DNA of 64,000 nucleotides from Hymenobacter convexus (GCF_030580955.1 NZ_JAUQON010000005.1:310001-374000), one strand, 5' to 3'. Shown: positions 33,648 to 42,814, counted from the first letter of the stretch. The notes: a model not told the origin generated them from the letters alone. Numbers and translations are program-made.

Positions 33648-36600
33648 CTAATACATCGGCCCGATATAGTCAGGCGTGCCGGGAATAGGGGCCGAGAGGA
33701 ACGTGTGGTCATACTCGTGCCAGCCGTTGAGGTGGGACTGGGCGTGGATGTGGGCCAGGCTGAGCAGGATGTTGTTGTAATACATCTGGCGCTGGTGTTC
33801 GGGCAGGTTGGTGGGTGTTTCGCGCACGGCCAAGTAGCTCTGGCCGGCCAGGCTATAGCCAATGGCCCGCTCGCAGAATAGGTAGGGCACGTCCACCTCT
33901 TCGGCCAGCCGGTTCACGAGGTCGCGCAGCTGGCCGGCGCGGGGCGTGCGCAGGTAGCTGCGGCCGTAGAACAGGGCGAAGGCATTGAGGGGTGTGATGC
34001 GAGGCGTGCGCCGCACCCGCTCGCCGTAGGCCAGCAGGAAGCTGTCGGCGAGGCCCTGCCGGACGCTGTAGCCGGTGAAAAGCATCTGCTCGGCCACCCG
34101 CAGCCGGGTGGGCGTGGCGTCCCACTTGTCGAGCAGGCCGGCCAGGGCGAAGGCGTCGGCCTCGCGCCCGGCGTGGGCCAGCGCCACGGCCAGGTCGGAA
34201 AGCAGCACCTGAAAGTTGTCGTGGGCAAAGTCGTGGCGCTGGTCTACCTGGTGGATGTAGGCGCGCAGCGCTGGCGTGAGGCGCACCCGGTGCAGCCGCG
34301 CCGAATCCTGAATGGCCGCCGACAGGCGCAGGAGCATGGCGTTGCGCCGTTGGCGGATGGTGTCGCCGGGTACTTGGTAGCGGGCCACGGCGCGCATCCA
34401 CCGCAGGTTGGGTTGGAACTGGGGCAGCCGGCCCAGCGCCGACGCCCACAACGAGTGGGCGCGGGTGCGCGAATACCGGTCGGGGAAGACGGCTTCTACG
34501 AAGGCCAGGCTGTCGAGCTGGCGGACCAGCTGCGGGTCGGCGGTGGCGGGGGTGGTAGCCCGGCGCAGTTCGTCCACAAACAAGGCGTCAAAGGGGCAGG
34601 TGTAGTAGCCGGCGAAGTCGCGCGTTTTGGGGCGGCTGGGCTGGTGCAGGAAGCTGATGGGGTCCTGCCCCACGGCATCGGTGACTGACCGCGCCGCCTG
34701 GTCGAGGCCCAGGTTCCACTCCTCCGGGTTAATGAGGGCATAGCTGCGGAAGCCGCCCAGCGCCGCGAGCATGGCCCGCAACGCTTCGGTGGCGGCGGCG
34801 GCCTCAACAAAACTCCGGTCGGCTTCGGTGGGCCGGTGCTGCAGCGTTTCCTGGTAAATGCCGTGCAGCGCCACTGTGAAAGACCGCAGAAACAGCAGCT
34901 GGCCCCGCGTGCGCACGGCCACCACCTTGCCCATCATGTCGGCGTCGGTTCGGCGCAGCTCCTTTTCCCGGACGTAGCTATTGCCCGGTTTACGCCCCGT
35001 GAAAATCAAGGTGTTTTCGGCAATGGTGGGCACGGCGGCCAGGGCCGCCTGCCAGGCCCGGTCGCGGCTGGCCAACGGGATGGAGTAGCTCACCCGGTCG
35101 ATATTAAGACCGGCCGGGCTCACGCCGCCCAGCCGCGCCTGGTCGGGCTGGTTGAGGATGACGGAGCTGGCCACCTGGCCCACCTCGTGCGACTGGATAG
35201 CCGGCCGCACGCTCAGCAGCCCGTACACCAGCGCCGCGTAGGTTTCATTCAGCGAGAAATCGCCCACCAGGCTGCACGCGTTCAGCAAGGGGTACAAAGT
35301 TGTCGGCGTCAGCAGCTCGTACTTCACCAGGTAGGGCAGCAGCACGAAGGCTCCATCGGCCTCGCGAATGCCCTGCACGTCCCGTTGGAGCAGCTCCAGG
35401 CACTGCTGCACCTGGGCCGGCTGCCTGAGCGCAGCCAGCACAATGGCGGCCGTGAGGTAGCCGCCGCTGTGGCCGGTATAGGCCCCGTGCTCATCGTAGA
35501 GGTAATCGTCGGCGGGGTAGAGGCGCGCAAATTGCCGCCGGGCCGCCGCCGTGCCCAGCGGGTTCAGCCCCTGCAAAAAAGCCAGCTCATGAGGCGAAAA
35601 ATTGCCCTGGCCAAGCAGCACGCGCAGGCAGAAGCTCAGGCCCACCGGCGCGGGCGTGGGGCCGGTGGTGGTGGCCACCTCGCGGCGCACGTAGCCCAGC
35701 AGCCGGTCCAGCAGGTGCTGCCGCAGCCGAGCCACGCTATCGAGCTGGGCGCGGCGTGTGGTGGCCGGGGCAGGCTTGGCTTCCCGTCGCTCGGCGCTCG
35801 TGAGCTGGTAGTGCGTGAGGGCCATGATGGTGCGGGCCGTGAGCACGGCCAGCGCCCGCGCCCGCGCATCCAGCGGCGCGGCCGACTCCTCGCCGAGGTG
35901 GCTGGCCCGGTCGAGGCGGGTGGCCAGGTCGCCGACCAGGCGCAGGGCGGCCGGGTTCTCGCGCTCCACCGAATCGAAGCTCAGCCCGCCCGCATCCACC
36001 GCCGAATACATGCTCAGGGCGATGCCAGCAGCCAGGGTGTCGTCGTGTAGCTCGTTGAGCATGCGCGGGAAAGCGTACTCGTTCGGGTTGCGGCCGCCCA
36101 GCCAGGGCTGGTAGGCCATGCCCCCCAGCCGGTCGGCGGCCAGCAGAAACAGCGCTTTCTCCCGCACCGACACGTACGAGGACGTGAGCAACGGGGCCCG
36201 CTGCTCGATGATGTGGTAGGCCACATAGTCGTCCTGCCGCTGCCGCCACTGCCAGCCCAGCCAGGCCAGGCCGGCCAGCAGCAGCGGCACCAGCACCGCC
36301 AGCGCCAACCGCCACATTCCGTAGCGGGCCAGCACCAGCTGCGCCCGCAGCCGGCGGCGGCTGGCGTCGAGGTAGCGCGTGAGCAGCACGTACTGGCGCT
36401 CGGCTTTTTCCCAGCGCTGGGCGGGGTCCGGCGCGGCGTCGAAGTAGTAGGCCAGCCAGCCGGTGAGCCGGTGCTTATTCTTATTTCCCACCCATTGGGC
36501 AAACACCGAGTACAGCCCGATGGGCAGCAGGAAGCCGCGGCTTTCGCCGTTTTCCTGCCAGCGGGTGGCTTCCTGCAGCAGGTTGGTGGCGATGCGGACG

Positions 36601-38018
36601 TCGCGGGCCTCGGCCTCGGCCCAGGCGCTGAGCTGCTGCCAGTTGCGAATCAGGCTTTCGTGGGTAATGTCCAGGATGGTGTCTTCCGGCAGCACCGCCA
36701 TCGGGTCGTCGTCCGGGCCGATGAAGGGCGACAGGAACGTGGCATCGGGCAGGCGGAAGGGGCGCAGCACGCGGCACACCACCGGCCAGGGCAGGGCCGG
36801 GTCGTCGAGAATGGCCGTGATTTCGGCGCCCGTCAGGCGGTTGCGCACCACGCGCTTGCCGTCGGTGCGCGTCAGCACCCGGAAGGTTTGCTCAATTACC
36901 CGGGCGGCCGCGCCGGGGGGCAGGGCGGGCGTGAAGTCACGGTTGTACAGGGCTTCGGCCTCGGCGAAAAGCTGGTTGGCGTGGGCGTCGAGCACGTTTT
37001 GCAGCGACGGATTATCCAGCAAAAACGCGCGCTGGCCGGCCGGCAGCGTGGCCTGCCATTTGGCGAAGCGGGCGCGGTCGGCCGCGGGCAGCGCGCTGCT
37101 CAGGCCGCCCACCATGGCATAGTGCAGCAGGTCCATTTCCTCGCGCCCCTCGTCGGCGGCCAGCCAGATGCGGCGCAGTGCGTGTTGCAGCACCGGCAAC
37201 TGGTCCTGGCCCTCGTTTGTATCCACCAGCAGGCGCTGCACCAGCCGCTCATTGATGCGGTTGCCGCTCAACTCGGCCGGGTCCTGAATCACCTGCACAA
37301 AATCCTCGCGCAACAGCCGGGGCACGAAGTACTGGCTGGCGCCCACCTGCTCAATCAGCCCCTGAAACTCGGCGCACTGCCCCACAAAATCGGAGCGCAT
37401 GGTGCAGACGATGTAGATGGGCAACCCGCGCTCCCGGGCCAGACGGGTAGTTTCCAGCAGCAGGTTCACTACGGCTTGAGCGGCGGCGTTGGGGGCGGGG
37501 CCGTCGTAGTTTTCGGGGTTGGTGAAGAACTCTTCGAACTGGTCGACTACCAACAGCAGATTAGCCGCTTGGCGCTGCTGGCGGCGCTGCTCGGCGGGGG
37601 GAAGGGCGGGGTCGGGTGGTGGGGGGCACAGCGCCGACGTTTCGTAGAGCTGCACGAGGGCCGAGAACCCCTGCTGCAATTCGGTTTCGACGATGTCGGC
37701 GTGGTCAGGCAAACGCAGGGCTTCGGCCAGCGCCGCCGCCATGTTGCGCAGCGGGCTGCGCTCGGGCCGGAAGGTGGCCACTGTCCAGTTGCTGTAGCGC
37801 GCCCGCACAAAGCCGGCGCGCACCTCGGGCAGCATGCCGGCAAACACCAGCGACGACTTGCCATCGCCCGACGCGCCGGTCACCATCACGAAGTGCTGCG
37901 CGGCCAGCAGTTCCAGGCAGCTGCTCACGTGTCCTTCGCGCCCCCGGAAGTAAATGGCCTCGTCCTCGGTAAAGGTGCGCAGGCCGGTGTAGGGGCAAAT
38001 GGGGGCGTCGGGGGTCAT
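33648..38018 (-). CDS. nSTAND1-type NTPase with internal membrane helix and large unassigned C-terminus
   Basis: This gene encodes 1456 aa from an ATG at 38018, chosen because CPYTGLRTFTEDEAIYFRGRE is the exact start of nSTAND1 proteins. The P-loop GASGDGKS is at residues 48-55 and Walker B LLLVVDQFEEFF at 154-165, the nSTAND1 'VDQFEE' signature. Winged-helix-like and helical parts follow to about 560. One membrane helix lies near 568-590 (LALAVLVPLLLAGLAWLGW). The last ~865 residues are helix-rich without a recognised repeat or enzyme motif; they could be the sensor. It follows a TIR-like gene after 109 bp containing palindrome C1. STAND proteins with TIR partners often act in immunity; here that role is inferred. 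Confidence 0.85.
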   Translation of the reverse strand: MTPDAPICPYTGLRTFTEDEAIYFRGREGHVSSCLELLAAQHFVMVTGASGDGKSSLVFAGMLPEVRAGFVRARYSNWTVATFRPERSPLRNMAAALAEALRLPDHADIVETELQQGFSALVQLYETSALCPPPPDPALPPAEQRRQQRQAANLLLVVDQFEEFFTNPENYDGPAPNAAAQAVVNLLLETTRLARERGLPIYIVCTMRSDFVGQCAEFQGLIEQVGASQYFVPRLLREDFVQVIQDPAELSGNRINERLVQRLLVDTNEGQDQLPVLQHALRRIWLAADEGREEMDLLHYAMVGGLSSALPAADRARFAKWQATLPAGQRAFLLDNPSLQNVLDAHANQLFAEAEALYNRDFTPALPPGAAARVIEQTFRVLTRTDGKRVVRNRLTGAEITAILDDPALPWPVVCRVLRPFRLPDATFLSPFIGPDDDPMAVLPEDTILDITHESLIRNWQQLSAWAEAEARDVRIATNLLQEATRWQENGESRGFLLPIGLYSVFAQWVGNKNKHRLTGWLAYYFDAAPDPAQRWEKAERQYVLLTRYLDASRRRLRAQLVLARYGMWRLALAVLVPLLLAGLAWLGWQWRQRQDDYVAYHIIEQRAPLLTSSYVSVREKALFLLAADRLGGMAYQPWLGGRNPNEYAFPRMLNELHDDTLAAGIALSMYSAVDAGGLSFDSVERENPAALRLVGDLATRLDRASHLGEESAAPLDARARALAVLTARTIMALTHYQLTSAERREAKPAPATTRRAQLDSVARLRQHLLDRLLGYVRREVATTTGPTPAPVGLSFCLRVLLGQGNFSPHELAFLQGLNPLGTAAARRQFARLYPADDYLYDEHGAYTGHSGGYLTAAIVLAALRQPAQVQQCLELLQRDVQGIREADGAFVLLPYLVKYELLTPTTLYPLLNACSLVGDFSLNETYAALVYGLLSVRPAIQSHEVGQVASSVILNQPDQARLGGVSPAGLNIDRVSYSIPLASRDRAWQAALAAVPTIAENTLIFTGRKPGNSYVREKELRRTDADMMGKVVAVRTRGQLLFLRSFTVALHGIYQETLQHRPTEADRSFVEAAAATEALRAMLAALGGFRSYALINPEEWNLGLDQAARSVTDAVGQDPISFLHQPSRPKTRDFAGYYTCPFDALFVDELRRATTPATADPQLVRQLDSLAFVEAVFPDRYSRTRAHSLWASALGRLPQFQPNLRWMRAVARYQVPGDTIRQRRNAMLLRLSAAIQDSARLHRVRLTPALRAYIHQVDQRHDFAHDNFQVLLSDLAVALAHAGREADAFALAGLLDKWDATPTRLRVAEQMLFTGYSVRQGLADSFLLAYGERVRRTPRITPLNAFALFYGRSYLRTPRAGQLRDLVNRLAEEVDVPYLFCERAIGYSLAGQSYLAVRETPTNLPEHQRQMYYNNILLSLAHIHAQSHLNGWHEYDHTFLSAPIPGTPDYIGPMY

Positions 38019-38040
38019 GGGCAAGGGAATGTTGGGGGCA

Positions 38041-38125
38041 GTAGCGCGGACTTTTAGTCCGCGTCCCCGCATCATTAAAATTGGTAGGGTTTCCGCCAGG
38101 GTCGCGGACTAAAAGTCCGCGCTAC
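38041..38125. repeat. Palindromic element C1 (family C), between TIR and STAND genes
   Basis: GTAGCGCGGACTTTTAGTCC at the left pairs with GGACTAAAAGTCCGCGCTAC at the right. Each arm is itself a small hairpin (GCGGACT-TTT-AGTCCGC). It starts 22 bp upstream of the STAND start and ends 2 bp from the TIR stop. Confidence 0.9.
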
Positions 38126-38127
38126 AC

Positions 38128-39711
38128 TCATGGCTGCATGCCTAGCACGCGGCGCACTTCCTCGCTCACGTCGAGATGGGGGCGGATGCTGGAAATCACC
38201 CGCGGGGCCTTGAAGCCCCGCATTCGGTTCTGGGCCGGGTCGTCTTCGCCCACAAACAGGATGGAGGTGGTCGATTGGGCGCCGCCCACCAGCCGCCACA
38301 CCTGCTTCACGAAGGGCAGGGCCCAATCGGCGCTGTACTTGAAATACACCACCGCCAGCCGGCTTTTCGGAATGGCCTGCACCGCCAAATTCTTGTACAG
38401 TTCTTCACTGTCGGGCTCGATGGCCAGCGTATCAAGCGGAAATTCTTCGCTCAGGCGGTCGGTAATGGCGTTGGCTTCCTCGCTGTCCTGCTCGTTGTAC
38501 ACAAAAAAAATGTCGTTTTCTTTCTCAACGGCGGCCGGCGGCGGGGTAGCGCGGGTCAGGGCGGCGCGCACGTTTTCCACCACCTGCATGGCGCTGCCCA
38601 CGGTGGTGAGGGTGCATTGCTTGGTCAACTCGTTGTAGATGGCGTCCACAAAAGCCTGTTGGGCCGGGCGCACCGGCTGGGTGTCGTCGGGGCTGTACCA
38701 CACCACCTGCCGGAACAGCGACCGGTCGGTGGCCCGGGCCCGGGCCTCGCGGTAGGCAAACATCGGAAAAGAGCAGTCTTCGTCGTCCTCGAAGCGCCGG
38801 CCAAACTCGTTGCCCAGCAAGTGGATGGCGCAGTCGGCTTCGGCCAGGGCCTCCCGGGTGCGGGCGCGGTACTCGTCCTCGTCGGGCGGGCAGTCGAAGC
38901 CGGGTACTACCCGCAGGCCCGCCTTGGCGCACACCAGCGCCAGTTCTTCGCGGCGGGCCGTCAGTTCCTTCGACGTCCAGGCCAGAAAAACAACCGGCCC
39001 GGCCGGGGGCGCAGCGGCCAGGGGTGGCAATGCTATACCGGCCGGTACGGCGCCCGCACCGGCGGCCACCACGGGCGCGACAGGCAAAGGGCTGGTCGGC
39101 GCTGCCGTGGCCTGCCGCGCCGCCAGCACCAGCTCCTTCACGGCGTTGGCCACCTTGTTAATCTGGTTGCGGTAGAGCAGGCCGCCGGGCGGGCGCGGCA
39201 GTTCGTCGTCCTTGGGGCGCAGGGGGCGGTTCACGCCCAGCTCCTGGTACACGAAATCGATGCTGCGCAGCGGGCCGCCCATGGTGTGTTCCAGCAGGCG
39301 CACATCGTCGGCGTCGAGGTTGTGGATGCGCAGGGGCAGGATGCGGGAGCCCACGTTGCCCGAGGCCAGGGGCAGGTTGAGACCCAGCGCGTCGGTGCTG
39401 GCGAGCTGCCGGAAGGGCAGAAACTCGTGTTGCCACGAAAACCGCTCCGTATCGCAGTACGTGAGCGAGAGCAGCGGCATGAGAATGAGCGAGCGCAGGC
39501 GGTGGCCCAGGCTGGCATCGACCTGATGGGTTTCGCCCAGCCCATCGGTGCGGTCGCCGTCAAAATAAATCCGAAGCTCCCCCTTCACGGTGGCCCGCAG
39601 CTCGTCCTTCAAATGGGTCACAAACTCCGTTACCCAACCATCAAATTGGTTGTCGTTGTGCCGGTAGCTGATGAAAATATCATACTCAAAATCAGGTAGA
39701 GACGCGGCCAT
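38128..39711 (-). CDS. TIR domain protein with three TIR/TIR-like units
   Basis: This gene encodes 527 aa from an ATG at 39711, where the TIR fold begins. Unit 1 (residues about 8-195): FEYDIFISYRHND, then FSWQHEF with Glu96 in the position of the NADase catalytic Glu of active TIRs. A Pro/Ala linker (200-238) leads to unit 2 (239-390), VVFLAWTSKELTARREELAL, closer to DUF4062/TIR-like folds. Unit 3 (396-525), NDIFFVYNEQDSEEANAI, is again TIR-like but lacks the same W-x-x-E. Bacterial TIRs cleave NAD+ or make signalling nucleotides; here that is inferred. It is the first gene of a pair with the nSTAND1 gene. Confidence 0.88.
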   Translation of the reverse strand: MAASLPDFEYDIFISYRHNDNQFDGWVTEFVTHLKDELRATVKGELRIYFDGDRTDGLGETHQVDASLGHRLRSLILMPLLSLTYCDTERFSWQHEFLPFRQLASTDALGLNLPLASGNVGSRILPLRIHNLDADDVRLLEHTMGGPLRSIDFVYQELGVNRPLRPKDDELPRPPGGLLYRNQINKVANAVKELVLAARQATAAPTSPLPVAPVVAAGAGAVPAGIALPPLAAAPPAGPVVFLAWTSKELTARREELALVCAKAGLRVVPGFDCPPDEDEYRARTREALAEADCAIHLLGNEFGRRFEDDEDCSFPMFAYREARARATDRSLFRQVVWYSPDDTQPVRPAQQAFVDAIYNELTKQCTLTTVGSAMQVVENVRAALTRATPPPAAVEKENDIFFVYNEQDSEEANAITDRLSEEFPLDTLAIEPDSEELYKNLAVQAIPKSRLAVVYFKYSADWALPFVKQVWRLVGGAQSTTSILFVGEDDPAQNRMRGFKAPRVISSIRPHLDVSEEVRRVLGMQP

Positions 39712-39756
39712 GAGAGGTAGAGAAATAGAACCGCTGAAGCAATGCTTGCAGGCCTC

Positions 39757-39764
39757 CAAATATA
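39757..39764 (-). promoter_or_regulatory. TATATTTG -7 box of the TIR-STAND unit
   Basis: Exact TAnnTTTG match on the minus strand, 45 bp before the TIR start codon. A TTA about 20 bp further upstream is a weak -33 candidate. The neighbour hydrolase gene ends 95 bp away, so the unit probably has its own promoter. Confidence 0.6.
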
Positions 39765-39858
39765 GAGCATAAGCAGGATTATAACTGGTTCGAATTAGCC
39801 GCTTTGGCGCATCCTTGTTGCCAACGAAGCAAAGCCAATGGCCGCCTGTGGTCGCTCA

Positions 39859-40845
39859 CTACCGCCGCCGCGCCAGAAACTGCCCAATCTGCTGCTCCCA
39901 GTCCGCGGCGTAACGCTGCCAATAGGGCTGATGACCCACGCCCGGGAAATCGTGCCGGGCCTTGGGGCCGGCCAGATGGGCGAAGATGGCATCGGTCTCG
40001 GCGCGGCTCACGCGCGGGTCGGCGGTGCCCCAGAGCAGGAGGGTGGGCGCGTGGATTTGGGTGGCGTAGCGCTCGGCGTTGAGGCCAAACGCCCAGAAGC
40101 CGTTTTGCACGCCGCCCCAGAACACCAGCAAATCGGCCATCGGGAACCCGGGCACGTGCATCGATTCGAAGCGGTTGTAGGCCGTTTGGCGCATGTTGCC
40201 GTAGGGGCATTCCAGGATGTTGGCGGCGGGGTGAATGCCCAGCTCGGCCTCGGCACGGAGGATAGCCACGGCACCCATGCTGACGCCGTAGAGAATCAGC
40301 GGCTGGTTTTCGGTTGGTTGTTTTTGGGTTTTGGTCGCGGTTGAATCATTCAGCCAATGGAACGCGGCGGCCACGTCGTCGGCCTCGCGGTAGCCCACGG
40401 TGGTGCGGAAACCGGCCGAGTTGCCATTGCCGGCTTGGTCCACGAGCAGCACGTTGTAGCCCAGGCGGCGGAAGAAGCCGGCCTCGTGGGTGAGGTGCGA
40501 CTTGCTGCTGGTGTAGCCATGAAATAAGGCCACCGTGCCGCGGGCCCGGCCGCTGTCGGGCCGGGCGTACCAGGCTTCCAGCGGGCCGTTGGGGCTGGTA
40601 ATGGTCACGGTTTCGACCGGGAAGGCGGGCTTGGCGCCGTTGTGCGGTTTGGGGTTGCGGATGCCGGTGAGGAGCAGCCACAGCTTCTGGCCGGGGCTGA
40701 GCTGCTCGGGATTAGGGGAGTGCAGGCCGGGCTCGTTGGAGAAATGCGTGAAGCGCCAGGCGTGGAAAAAGGCCACGGTATTCATCGCCCCGAATAGGCC
40801 GAGAAACAGCAGCAGTAGCCAGCGGCGGCGTTGGGGGCGTTGCAT
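39859..40845 (-). CDS. Alpha/beta hydrolase with N-terminal membrane anchor
   Basis: This gene encodes 328 aa from an ATG at 40845. One N-terminal helix (WLLLLFLGLFGAMNTVAFF) anchors it. The hydrolase core has LFHGYTSSKSHL (oxyanion), YGVSMGAVAIL with nucleophile Ser189, LLLWGTADPRVS (acid region) and FPGVGHQPY (His). It resembles BAAT/dipeptidyl-peptidase-like or DUF1749-type hydrolases; the substrate is unknown. It is upstream of the TIR-STAND unit on the same strand, but a promoter lies between them. Confidence 0.85.
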   Translation of the reverse strand: MQRPQRRRWLLLLFLGLFGAMNTVAFFHAWRFTHFSNEPGLHSPNPEQLSPGQKLWLLLTGIRNPKPHNGAKPAFPVETVTITSPNGPLEAWYARPDSGRARGTVALFHGYTSSKSHLTHEAGFFRRLGYNVLLVDQAGNGNSAGFRTTVGYREADDVAAAFHWLNDSTATKTQKQPTENQPLILYGVSMGAVAILRAEAELGIHPAANILECPYGNMRQTAYNRFESMHVPGFPMADLLVFWGGVQNGFWAFGLNAERYATQIHAPTLLLWGTADPRVSRAETDAIFAHLAGPKARHDFPGVGHQPYWQRYAADWEQQIGQFLARRR

Positions 40846-40861
40846 AAGCGCGAAAAATGGG

Positions 40862-41449
40862 CTAGTAACGGCGCAATGCCCCCGATATTTTGCGCAGCTC
40901 CGCCACTTCGGCGGCCGTGAGGTCGCGCCACTGGCCGGGCTGCAGCTCGCCCAGTCCGAGCGGGCCGATGGCCGCCCGCACCAGGCGCAGGCAGGGCAGG
41001 CCCACGGCGGCGCACATCTTGCGCACCTGCCGATTCATGCCCTGCGAAATCTGAATTTCCAGCCAGCTGGTGGGGATGCTGGCCCGGTAGCGGATGGGCG
41101 GGTTGCGGGCCCAAAGGTGGGCGGGCTCGGGCAATTCAGCCGCCTGGCCGGGCGCGGTGAGGCCCTCTTTGATTTGCACGCCTTGCCGCAGCTGCGCCAA
41201 TGCCTGCTCCGAAACCGTGCCTTCCACTTGCGCCCAATAAGTTTTCGGGACCTTGAACTTGGGGTCGCTGAGGCGGTGCTGAAGCTGCTTGTCGTCGGTG
41301 AGCAGCAGCAGACCCTCGCTGTCGAAATCGAGCCGGCCCACGGGGTACACACCGGGCACGGGCACAAAATCCTTGAGCGTGGCACGGCCGTGCTCGTCGG
41401 TGAACTGAGTAAGAACTTCGTAGGGCTTGTTCAGCAGGATGTAGCGCAT
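40862..41449 (-). CDS. Pseudouridine synthase, RsuA/RluE family
   Basis: This gene encodes 195 aa from an ATG at 41449. The catalytic motif GRLDFDSEGLLLLTDD holds the nucleophilic Asp. IQISQGMNRQVRKM is the family's second motif (GRNRQIRRM-like), and VGLPCLRLVRAAIGPL the third. There is no S4 domain, as in RluE. It would modify rRNA (RluE acts at 23S U2457 in E. coli; this target is inferred). The start codon lies 1 bp from palindrome C2. Confidence 0.92.
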   Translation of the reverse strand: MRYILLNKPYEVLTQFTDEHGRATLKDFVPVPGVYPVGRLDFDSEGLLLLTDDKQLQHRLSDPKFKVPKTYWAQVEGTVSEQALAQLRQGVQIKEGLTAPGQAAELPEPAHLWARNPPIRYRASIPTSWLEIQISQGMNRQVRKMCAAVGLPCLRLVRAAIGPLGLGELQPGQWRDLTAAEVAELRKISGALRRY

Positions 41450-41450
41450 A

Positions 41451-41544
41451 GTAGCGCGGACTTTCAGTCCGCGAGTAAATAACGGTGTGGAGGCATGCAC
41501 GGCCAGCAAATGCAGTGTGGTCGCGGACTAAAAGTCCGCGCTAC
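41451..41544. repeat. Palindromic element C2 (family C)
   Basis: GTAGCGCGGACTTTCAGTCC at the left, GGACTAAAAGTCCGCGCTAC at the right. It touches the start of the pseudouridine synthase gene on one side; its last 4 bp include the stop codon of the MBL hydrolase gene. Confidence 0.9.
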
Positions 41545-42671
41545 TCCCACCAGCGCGATTTCGGCAGCTCGGTGCCCAAAGTTACCGGCTCGCCCAGGTG
41601 CGGCGTGGTGATGGGCTGGCCCAGGCGGGCCGCTTCGGCGGTGGCGCGGGTCACGGGCTCGTTCCAGGCGTGGAGGCTCTCGGTGAAGGCGCCCCAGTGC
41701 ACGGGCAGCATCACGGCGGCGCGCGCGTCGCGGGCGGCCTGCACGCTTTGCTCAGGGCGCATGTGGATGTCGGCCCAGCTGTCGTTGTACTGTCCGCATT
41801 CCACCAGCGCCAAGTCGAACGGCCCGAATTGCTGGCCGATAGCGGCGAAGTGCGGCCCGTAGCCCCCGTCGCCGGTGTAGAATACCCGTTTGGCGGGCGT
41901 CTGCAACACCCACGAACTCCACAGCGTGGAGTTGCGGTTGCCCAAGCCGCGGCCCGAAAAGTGGCGACTGGGGGTGCAGCGCACCAACAGGCCGGGAGCT
42001 ACGCGGGCGCTGTCGGCCCAGTTCATCTCCACGATTTTGGCGGCCGGCACGCCCCAGCGGCGCAAATGCGGAGCTATGCCCAGTGGCACATAAAAATGGC
42101 CCACCTTGTCCTTGATTTTGCGGATGGTGGCGTAGTCGAGGTGGTCGTAATGGTCGTGCGAGATGAGTACGGCGGCAATGGCTGGCAGCTTTTCCGGCGT
42201 AATGACCAGGCTGGGGTTGTAGCGCTTGGGCGTGGCCCAGCTCACGGGGCCCATCTCCACGCTCAGCATGGGGTCGAGTAGCACGTTCTGGCCACCGATT
42301 TCAACCAGGCTGGCCGAGTGGCCGAACCACGTCACGCGCACCATGTCGGGTGTTTTGCGGGTAATGGCCAGCGAATCGAGTGCTTGCTGAGGCAGCGGGC
42401 CGGGCGGCGCGGCCTGCGGCGATTTATGAAACAGAAACTTCCACATCACCGAAGGCATGCTGCCGCCGGTCATCTCCCGGGTCGGAATCAGGTTCACGAA
42501 TTCGCCCTTCTTCGCGTTGTAATGGCCCGATTTGACATAGGCCTGTCGCTCAGCCTTGGTCGATTTGCCGCCCAGCTGCGGACTGAGGCTGACAAAGGCC
42601 GCCGTGGCAATCATGGCCGCGCCGAGTAAGCTGCTGCTCGCCATAAAGAAGATTTTTAAGGATTTACGCAT
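41541..42671 (-). CDS. MBL-fold metallohydrolase (NAPE-PLD/UlaG-like)
   Basis: This gene encodes 376 aa from an ATG at 42671. A signal or anchor helix (FFMASSSLLGAAMIATAAFVSL) is at the start. The metal site includes LISHDHYDHLDY near residues 168-178, FGHSASLVEIGG upstream, and later TPSRHFSGRG, YTGDGGYG and VHWGAFT. This order matches NAPE-PLD-like and UlaG-like hydrolases, which act on phosphodiester or lactone substrates. The stop codon TAG is formed by the edge of palindrome C2. Confidence 0.9.
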   Translation of the reverse strand: MRKSLKIFFMASSSLLGAAMIATAAFVSLSPQLGGKSTKAERQAYVKSGHYNAKKGEFVNLIPTREMTGGSMPSVMWKFLFHKSPQAAPPGPLPQQALDSLAITRKTPDMVRVTWFGHSASLVEIGGQNVLLDPMLSVEMGPVSWATPKRYNPSLVITPEKLPAIAAVLISHDHYDHLDYATIRKIKDKVGHFYVPLGIAPHLRRWGVPAAKIVEMNWADSARVAPGLLVRCTPSRHFSGRGLGNRNSTLWSSWVLQTPAKRVFYTGDGGYGPHFAAIGQQFGPFDLALVECGQYNDSWADIHMRPEQSVQAARDARAAVMLPVHWGAFTESLHAWNEPVTRATAEAARLGQPITTPHLGEPVTLGTELPKSRWWE

Positions 42672-42707
42672 GGGGTAGCATGGGGCGCAAACAGGTTTTG
42701 AACGTTT

Positions 42708-42807
42708 GTCATCCTGAGCGCAGCGAACGACCTTCTCACGTCAGAACGGCTTGCGGTAGCTTCACCGGCTCAGCGGTGAGAACGTCCTTCCCTGCGCTCA
42801 GGATGAC
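42708..42807. repeat. Palindromic element B2 (family B)
   Basis: GTCATCCTGAGCGCAGCGAA at the left pairs with TGCGCTCAGGATGAC at the right. Upstream of the MBL gene. Confidence 0.8.
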
Positions 42808-42814
42808 AGTCATT

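Noticed and set aside
39859..40845. Alpha/beta hydrolase as a third member of the TIR-STAND unit
   Set aside because: It is on the same strand, but a TAnnTTTG box lies between it and the TIR gene, and its anchor and fold have no known link; conservation data would be needed.
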